Shown here piece by piece: positions 59,060 through 64,000 of a DNA stretch of 64,000 bases. The position numbers and the translations under genes are program-made. The DNA comes from Phyllobacterium lublinensis. GTDB taxonomy: Bacteria; Pseudomonadota; Alphaproteobacteria; Rhizobiales; Rhizobiaceae. Positions within the stretch are counted from its first letter, which is position 1; every line of letters starts with the position of its first letter. The stretch lies in the NCBI RefSeq assembly GCF_020164435.1, contig NZ_JAIUDQ010000005.1:1-64000 (forward strand), read 5' to 3'. Under the pieces are notes generated by a model that made no database searches, was not told the DNA's origin, and worked only from the letters and a program-made list of their open reading frames with translations.

Positions 59060-59095
59060 CAAAGGATGTCGCCAGTTCCATTTCGGTATCCTTTG
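59060..59095. other. Inverted repeat upstream of mgtE
   Basis: CAAAGGAT (59060-59067) pairs perfectly with ATCCTTTG (59088-59095) around a 20-base loop, between the aldehyde dehydrogenase and mgtE genes. It could end the upstream transcript or be a leader structure of mgtE. It does not resemble the M-box magnesium riboswitch, which is much larger. Confidence 0.35.
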
Positions 59096-59144
59096 CTCTA
59101 ACTGACATTGCGTAACTTTTGTCGGGAAGGCGGGTGCGGACAGA

Positions 59145-60557
59145 ATGGACGAAACAGAGAGGTTACCAGACTCCGCAACTGACGGGCAGGACGCTGACAT
59201 CTATGGTGAAGACGGTGCCGTCAAAACATCCTATCTGGCTCGGGTCGGTGCCGCCATTGCGGATCGAGACGTGCTCTATCTCCGCTCCCACGTCGGCAAG
59301 CTGCATCAGTCGGAACTTGGACACGTTCTGGAGGCGCTGCATTCCGATCAGCGCGCCGCACTGGTCGAACTCCTTGGCGATGAATTCGATTTCGCCTCGC
59401 TGACCGAGGTCGACGAAGCCGTCCGCCTCGAAATCGTCGATGCGATGCCGAATGAGCAGATTGCAGAGGCCGTCCAGGAACTCGATTCCGACGACGCGGT
59501 CTACATTCTTGAAGATCTCGACCAGGAAGACCGCGATGAAATCCTGGCGCAACTGCCGTTTACCGAGCGGGTGCGCCTGCGTCGCTCCCTCGGCTACCCC
59601 GAGGAAACCGCCGGGCGTCGCATGCAGACCGAATTCGTCGCCGTTCCGCCATTCTGGACCGTGGGGCAAACGATCGATTACATGCGCGACAATGACGATC
59701 TGCCGGAGTCGTTCTCGCAGATTTTTGTCATTGACCCGATGTTCAGACTGCTAGGCGCCATAGATCTCGATCGCATCCTGCGCACGCGGCGGGATAAAAA
59801 GATCGAGGAGATAATGCATGAGACGCGTCACGCGATTCCCGCCACCATGGATCAGGAAGAGGCGGCGCAAATCTTTGAACAATACGACCTTCTGTCGGCA
59901 GCCGTCGTGGACGAGAATGAACGTCTGGTCGGTGTCCTGACGATCGAAAACATCGTCGACGTCATCCAGGAAGAAGCCGAGGAAGATATCATGCGTCTCG
60001 GCGGTGTTGGTGACGAAGAGCTGTCGGATTCGGTCTTGTCCACGTCGCGCTCACGTACGCCCTGGCTGGTCATAAATCTTTTTACGGCTTTCCTGTCTGC
60101 TTCGGTGATCGGCATTTTTGATGGCACGATTCAACAAATGGTTGCCCTGGCCGTCTTGATGCCCATCGTCGCATCCATGGGTGGGAATGCCGGGACGCAG
60201 ACTATGACGGTTACGGTCCGGGCGCTCGCTACACGCGACATGGATATCTACAATGCCGGTCGCATCATCCGCCGCGAAGCATCGGTCGGCCTGATTAATG
60301 GTGTGATCTTCGCAATCATGATCGGCACGGTTGCAGGTCTCTGGTTTGAGAACGGCAATATTGGCGGGATTATCGCCGCCGCAATGATCATCAACATGCT
60401 CGCTGCGGCACTGGGCGGAATACTGATTCCCTTGTTGTTGCACCGCTTCGGCGCCGATCCTGCGATTGCATCCGCGGTATTCGTGACGACCGTGACGGAC
60501 GTGGTCGGATTTTCGTCGTTTCTCGGGCTGGCCACCTGGTGGTTTGGTTTTAAGTAG
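59145..60557 (+). CDS. mgtE: Magnesium transporter MgtE
   Basis: The 470-residue protein has the three parts of MgtE: a cytoplasmic helical N-domain (about 30-150, with DSDDAVYILEDL), a pair of CBS domains (about 165-280, with GVLTIENIVDVIQEEAEEDI) and a C-terminal membrane domain of five helices holding the selectivity motif PIVASMGGNAGTQT. Acidic residues in the N and CBS domains sense cytoplasmic Mg2+ and gate the channel. ATG 59145; no strong ribosome site is visible. It is a single gene upstream of a MerR regulator. Confidence 0.93.
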   Translation: MDETERLPDSATDGQDADIYGEDGAVKTSYLARVGAAIADRDVLYLRSHVGKLHQSELGHVLEALHSDQRAALVELLGDEFDFASLTEVDEAVRLEIVDAMPNEQIAEAVQELDSDDAVYILEDLDQEDRDEILAQLPFTERVRLRRSLGYPEETAGRRMQTEFVAVPPFWTVGQTIDYMRDNDDLPESFSQIFVIDPMFRLLGAIDLDRILRTRRDKKIEEIMHETRHAIPATMDQEEAAQIFEQYDLLSAAVVDENERLVGVLTIENIVDVIQEEAEEDIMRLGGVGDEELSDSVLSTSRSRTPWLVINLFTAFLSASVIGIFDGTIQQMVALAVLMPIVASMGGNAGTQTMTVTVRALATRDMDIYNAGRIIRREASVGLINGVIFAIMIGTVAGLWFENGNIGGIIAAAMIINMLAAALGGILIPLLLHRFGADPAIASAVFVTTVTDVVGFSSFLGLATWWFGFK

Positions 60558-60680
60558 CAGCGATTCACCGATGAAATGACGGCAGTTCACAATCCAGCAC
60601 AATCGTGTAATTGACTTTTACGTAATTGCGTGGGCAAAACATCAGATCGATATATTGCAGGATGTAGAGCAGTGTCAGTC

Positions 60681-61067
60681 ATGCGCGAATATTATTCCAT
60701 CACGGAACTGACACGGGAGTTTGGCGTATCTACACGCACATTGCGGTTCTACGAAGATGAGGGCCTGATCCATCCTGTCCGTCGCGGCCGCACACGTCTG
60801 TTCCGTCCTTCCGACCGCCATTTGCTGAAACAGATCCTGCGCGGCAAACGTCTGGGTTTTTCGATCGCCGAAATCCACGAGATCGTCCAGATGTACAACG
60901 AACCACCGGGCGAGATGGGTCAACTGCACCTCTTGATGAAACGCGTTGAAGAGAAACGGGCGGACTTGCGCCAGAAGCGCAGGGACATCGAAGAAACCCT
61001 TGCCGAACTCGATCAGGTTGAGGAAGCATGCATCGAACGGCTGGCGGAGCTTGGCGTCAACACATAG
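60681..61067 (+). CDS. MerR-family transcriptional regulator
   Basis: The 128-residue protein starts with REYYSITELTREFGVSTRTL, then RFYEDEGLI, the MerR HTH, followed by an HTH wing (PVRRGRTRLFRPSDR) and a long dimerising coiled coil (residues about 75-120). It resembles the LiuR-like MerR regulators of branched-chain or fatty-acid catabolism in proteobacteria. I used ATG 60681; a GTG at 60672, nine bases after AGGA, is an alternative start adding three residues. It ends three bases before the convergent DUF1624-type gene. Targets unknown. Confidence 0.85.
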   Translation: MREYYSITELTREFGVSTRTLRFYEDEGLIHPVRRGRTRLFRPSDRHLLKQILRGKRLGFSIAEIHEIVQMYNEPPGEMGQLHLLMKRVEEKRADLRQKRRDIEETLAELDQVEEACIERLAELGVNT

Positions 61068-61070
61068 CGC

Positions 61071-62042
61071 TTACTGCGGCATGTTTTCCTGTGTGCAGAC
61101 CCCGGCGATTTCCTGCATTTGCGGATCATTCTGGTCGCGTCTTCCTGAAAAGACGTCGTCGAAAACGCCTTGGGCTTCCGTCTGTCCTATCACACAATCA
61201 CAGAAGGCCCGGCAAAAAGCAGGCTCGTTGTCGATCTGACAGCTTTGGACGCAAGCCTTGCCAAAGACTTCGTGGGGGGTTGCCACGGCAGGCGGGAAAA
61301 GCTGCGAAATCAGGAAAACGCAACTGATCAGAACCGGCTGGTGAACAAGATAAAACGCCAGGCTGTGCTGTCCAATGAATCGCAATGAGCGATCGAGCCA
61401 CGTGGGAACAATGCCGCCCGCGAGCAACGTCAGCATGTCATAACGCTGCATGACCTTGGCCGCCGCCATTCCGGCGAGCACAGCACCGAACCACGGGAAG
61501 ACAGGCACATAATCATTTGATCGGATGATCATTTCCGACAGCCCGAGCCACCAGAAGAGCGGGGGATCGAATCTCGGCGATGTCAGATAATGAGGAGCGA
61601 CGATGACGGCAATTGCGGCCATGGCGATAACGAGGGCCGGCAGCCTGACGAAAAGCAGCCCAAGAACACTCGCAACCGCGATCTGGTGAAGGATGCCGAA
61701 GAAGACGAAGCTTTCCGGTGTGAAATACCAGGTGGCAACCGAGATCGCCAGTGCAGCAGCAGCAATCTGGGCGAGTCGAATGCCAAACGGCCGCCAGCGA
61801 ATTCCACGCCCATGTGCCAGAACGAGGCTGAAGCCAACCAGGACCAGAAAAGTCGAAGCGATGATACGGGCATAGAGTCTCCAAGCGCCGTGCCCGGTGG
61901 TTCCCGACTCCAGATAACCGAAAAACTCGAAATCCCAGCCCGTATGATACGTCGCCATCGCCAACAGGGCGATTCCGCGCAGCACGTCCAGTTTGCCGAG
62001 ACGAGTTTTCGCAGGTGTGTTCACAATCTCGGCTTGGTTCAT
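61071..62042 (-). CDS. DUF1624-type multispan membrane protein with cysteine-rich C-terminal tail
   Basis: The 323-residue protein has the DUF1624/heparan-alpha-glucosaminide acetyltransferase-like fold: LDVLRGIALLAMATYHTGWDFEFF at the N-terminus with a conserved His, several hydrophobic segments, and PWFGAVLAGMAAAK then HSLAFYLVHQPVLI near the end of the membrane part. After the last membrane segment (about residue 255) comes a tail of roughly 65 residues with cysteines at 264, 268, 277, 281, 283 and 316, including C-x3-C, C-x3-C-x-C. I chose ATG 62042. It may be an acyl transfer enzyme or membrane sensor, but the function is not established. The tail could bind metal or form disulphides. 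Confidence 0.75.
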   Translation of the reverse strand: MNQAEIVNTPAKTRLGKLDVLRGIALLAMATYHTGWDFEFFGYLESGTTGHGAWRLYARIIASTFLVLVGFSLVLAHGRGIRWRPFGIRLAQIAAAALAISVATWYFTPESFVFFGILHQIAVASVLGLLFVRLPALVIAMAAIAVIVAPHYLTSPRFDPPLFWWLGLSEMIIRSNDYVPVFPWFGAVLAGMAAAKVMQRYDMLTLLAGGIVPTWLDRSLRFIGQHSLAFYLVHQPVLISCVFLISQLFPPAVATPHEVFGKACVQSCQIDNEPAFCRAFCDCVIGQTEAQGVFDDVFSGRRDQNDPQMQEIAGVCTQENMPQ

Positions 62043-62197
62043 GACAGGATCTCGATCAATGCGGCTGTGGCGGCAGGCTAGGTGAGTTAGCCGGTAAAAT
62101 CCATGGACCACAGGGATCGGGCATGGAAGATTTTTCGTACATATTTCAACAGTTTCAATGAAACAGACATATTATGTCGCTCGATTGACTGCTATCG

Positions 62198-63454
62198 GTG
62201 GTTGCGCGTCTGAAACTCTCCTTGACGCTCGAATCATCCCCCGAAGTTAATAAAGTGATCAATCAGGTACGCCATCCCATTTGGATTACGACAGCCAAGC
62301 GTCCGACTGCGCGGGTGTTTGCGATCCTGTTTGGTATCGAATCGATGGCGCGTGCGATCATCACGAGTGTCGTGCCGATCCAGACCTTCGAGCTCCTGCA
62401 AAGCGAGCGCAGTGTCAGTATCCTCTACACATGCATGTCATTGCTGGGCCTCATTTCTACCTTGTCGATCCCGTTGCTGATCGTGCGCATTCCACGCAGG
62501 TGGGTCTATACGGCCGGCACCGCATCGCTGATCCTTGGTTGTTGTGCCTTTTCGCTCGACACTCTTCCCGGGCAGGCTGCCGGGCTGTTTCTGCGCACCT
62601 TCGGGGCAGGGACGCTTTCCATCACGCTCAGCCTCTACATCATGGATCACATCAAGAAGGGTGAACTGGTCCGCGCCGAATCCGTACGGATGGCCACAGC
62701 GACCTTTGCATGGACTGGCGGTCCGTTTCTGGGTGTTTTCCTCTACACCCGTGTTGGGTTGATCGCTCCATTTCTTGTGTCGATCGGCTTTTCGCTGCTG
62801 CTGCTGACACTCTTCTGGTATTTTCGACTCAGCGACAACCCTGCACTGCAGAAGGGGCCCAGCCGTCCAGCCAATCCGATTGCCAATGTACGGCGTTTTG
62901 TCGTGCAACCACGGCTTCGCCTGGCATGGCTGATCGCCTTTTCACGATCCTGCTATTGGAGCACTTTCTTTGTATATGGCCCCATCCTGATGGTGGCGAC
63001 AGGACAGGGAACACTTGCGGGCGGTCTGTTGGTGTCCCTCGGCAACCTGTTCCTGCTGGGTTCGATATTCTGGGGCAAAGTCGGCATGTCCAAGGGACTG
63101 ATGCGCACAATATCAGGTGTGTTCACGCTGCTTGCCTTGGCACTGATTGGTGCGGGTCTGGCGGGTCAAACATACCCAATGCTGGCCGCGATCATGCTGT
63201 TGGTAGGCGCGTTTTTTTGCGTTGCCATCGACACGCTCGGATCTGCAACCTTCATCCGCGCTGTTCACCCGCACGAAAGGGCACAGATGACCGCCGTCTA
63301 CAGAACCTACCTCGATTTCTCCGAGATATTGCCCGCGTTTTTCTATTCAATCATCCTGACATTTTTCCAGCTCGGCGCCATCTTCATCGCACTGTCGTTG
63401 TTGATGATCTTCACCTCGCTCTTCGTCTGGCGTTATTTGCCGCGCGGCCTATAG
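62198..63454 (+). CDS. MFS transporter
   Basis: The 418-residue protein has about 12 membrane segments and the broad layout of a major facilitator, with basic loops (RIPRRWVYT) between helices. The start is uncertain; GTG 62198 is used here, but a later start is possible as no clear ribosome site is visible and the first membrane helix begins around residue 40. It resembles multidrug or sugar efflux members. Its last six bases overlap the end of the convergent DUF599 gene. Substrate unknown. Confidence 0.78.
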   Translation: MVARLKLSLTLESSPEVNKVINQVRHPIWITTAKRPTARVFAILFGIESMARAIITSVVPIQTFELLQSERSVSILYTCMSLLGLISTLSIPLLIVRIPRRWVYTAGTASLILGCCAFSLDTLPGQAAGLFLRTFGAGTLSITLSLYIMDHIKKGELVRAESVRMATATFAWTGGPFLGVFLYTRVGLIAPFLVSIGFSLLLLTLFWYFRLSDNPALQKGPSRPANPIANVRRFVVQPRLRLAWLIAFSRSCYWSTFFVYGPILMVATGQGTLAGGLLVSLGNLFLLGSIFWGKVGMSKGLMRTISGVFTLLALALIGAGLAGQTYPMLAAIMLLVGAFFCVAIDTLGSATFIRAVHPHERAQMTAVYRTYLDFSEILPAFFYSIILTFFQLGAIFIALSLLMIFTSLFVWRYLPRGL

Positions 63455-64000
63455 GCCAGCATTCACGCTGTTTTTCATCAGCACATCGCGTGCCCTGGAG
63501 AAGAATTGCCGGCGTAACAGAACGATCGCGACCAACGTTGTGGTGACCATGAACACCAGGGGGTGCAGGAACCAGCCAAGATAGCCAATGGAAAAGAAAA
63601 TGCCGCGAAGCCCGCTATTGAAATGCTCGCCAGCCTGAATATTGATCCCCGCCGCGCGATTGACGCCTGCAACGACCAGCGGATCGTCAGCGCCCCGGTC
63701 GCGCGCCATTGGAACGCCGCCAATGAGAATCGAGCAATAGTTGAAGAGCCGGTAGGACCAGGCGAATTTGAAGAACGCATAGGCAAACAGCACGAGAAGT
63801 CCGAGGATTTTTGTTTCGAACAGTTGCTGCGTGGTCTCGCCAAGCAGCGGCAGATCATGAAAGAGGGTAAGGACCCGGCCAGAGGAATTCAGCAATCCGA
63901 AACATCCGCCAATTGCCAGGATTGATGTTGATGCAAAAAAGCCGGTTCCCTGCTGCAGGCCGAGCATGATGCTGGTGTCGATCATGCGCAATTCGCGGGT
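63449..64000 (-). CDS. DUF599 family membrane protein (5' end outside the window)
   Basis: About 183 residues are visible. The frame continues past the window edge as ACC CGC GAA TTG, so the true start lies beyond base 64000. The sequence MIDTSIMLGLQQGTGFFAST and the C-terminal hydrophobic segments (YLGWFLHPLVFMVTTTLVAI) match the DUF599 family, whose members are about 230-240 residues with several membrane helices. Function not known. It converges on, and overlaps, the MFS gene. Confidence 0.8.
   Translation of the reverse strand, partial: TRELRMIDTSIMLGLQQGTGFFASTSILAIGGCFGLLNSSGRVLTLFHDLPLLGETTQQLFETKILGLLVLFAYAFFKFAWSYRLFNYCSILIGGVPMARDRGADDPLVVAGVNRAAGINIQAGEHFNSGLRGIFFSIGYLGWFLHPLVFMVTTTLVAIVLLRRQFFSRARDVLMKNSVNAGL

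Noticed and set aside
1..64000. CRISPR array, prophage, transposase or integrase near the tRNA
   Set aside because: No regular direct repeats, no phage or transposase motifs, and the tRNA-Leu gene is followed by an ordinary metabolic gene with no attachment-site duplicate visible.

Overview
The window looks like chromosomal DNA of an alphaproteobacterium of the order Hyphomicrobiales (Rhizobium/Mesorhizobium/Phyllobacterium-like). The basis is high-GC coding sequence, a -35/-10 pair of alphaproteobacterial type before a tRNA, many ABC uptake systems, GcvA-type LysR and GlxA-type AraC regulators, and housekeeping genes (parE, pccA, lipB, pabBA, mgtE). I cannot name a species. There is no rRNA, CRISPR array, prophage or insertion sequence.

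Layout. 1-0.46 kb: palindromic repeats. 0.46-7.4 kb: parE, an XRE regulator, a DMT exporter, pccA, lipB and tRNA-Leu(GAG). 7.46-25.8 kb: a guanidino/arginine catabolic region. It holds a spermidine/putrescine-type ABC importer with a GlcD-like flavoprotein, a LysR regulator, and an operon of M20 amidohydrolase, arginine deiminase/DDAH-fold hydrolase and aldehyde dehydrogenase. A convergent four-gene operon follows (second DDAH-fold hydrolase, TetR, AruH-like arginine transaminase, AruI-like 2-ketoarginine decarboxylase), then a polar amino-acid ABC importer. 26.0-33.2 kb: a CocE/NonD S15 hydrolase with a dipeptide-type ABC importer whose two ATPases are fused. 33.6-36.6 kb: a GH31 lipoprotein with an inserted carbohydrate-binding-like domain.

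36.7-52.5 kb: a carnitine-to-glycine catabolic region. An alpha/beta hydrolase, CaiD-like hydratase, ADP-forming acyl-CoA synthetase and acyl-CoA dehydrogenase could convert gamma-butyrobetaine or crotonobetaine to L-carnitine. Carnitine dehydrogenase, a BKACE-family cleavage enzyme and a hotdog thioesterase then give glycine betaine. A Rieske monooxygenase and two tandem FAD/GcvT demethylating dehydrogenases remove the methyl groups. A GlxA/CdhR-like and a LysR regulator control the region. 52.6-55.4 kb: ornithine aminotransferase and arginase (rocD, rocF) with a divergent Lrp-type regulator. 55.4-64 kb: pabB-pabA, a second aldehyde dehydrogenase, mgtE, a MerR regulator, a DUF1624-type membrane protein with a cysteine-rich tail, an MFS transporter and a DUF599 gene cut by the window end.

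Taken together, much of the window supports use of nitrogen-rich host- or plant-derived compounds: arginine by two routes (transamination and arginase), carnitine and betaines, and peptides. Related CGTGGTT...AACCACG inverted repeats lie in three convergent junctions, and two other convergent junctions carry unrelated 12-bp hairpins. A shared GTGAATGRAATT motif links the LysR gene at 12.97-13.86 kb to the operons on both sides.
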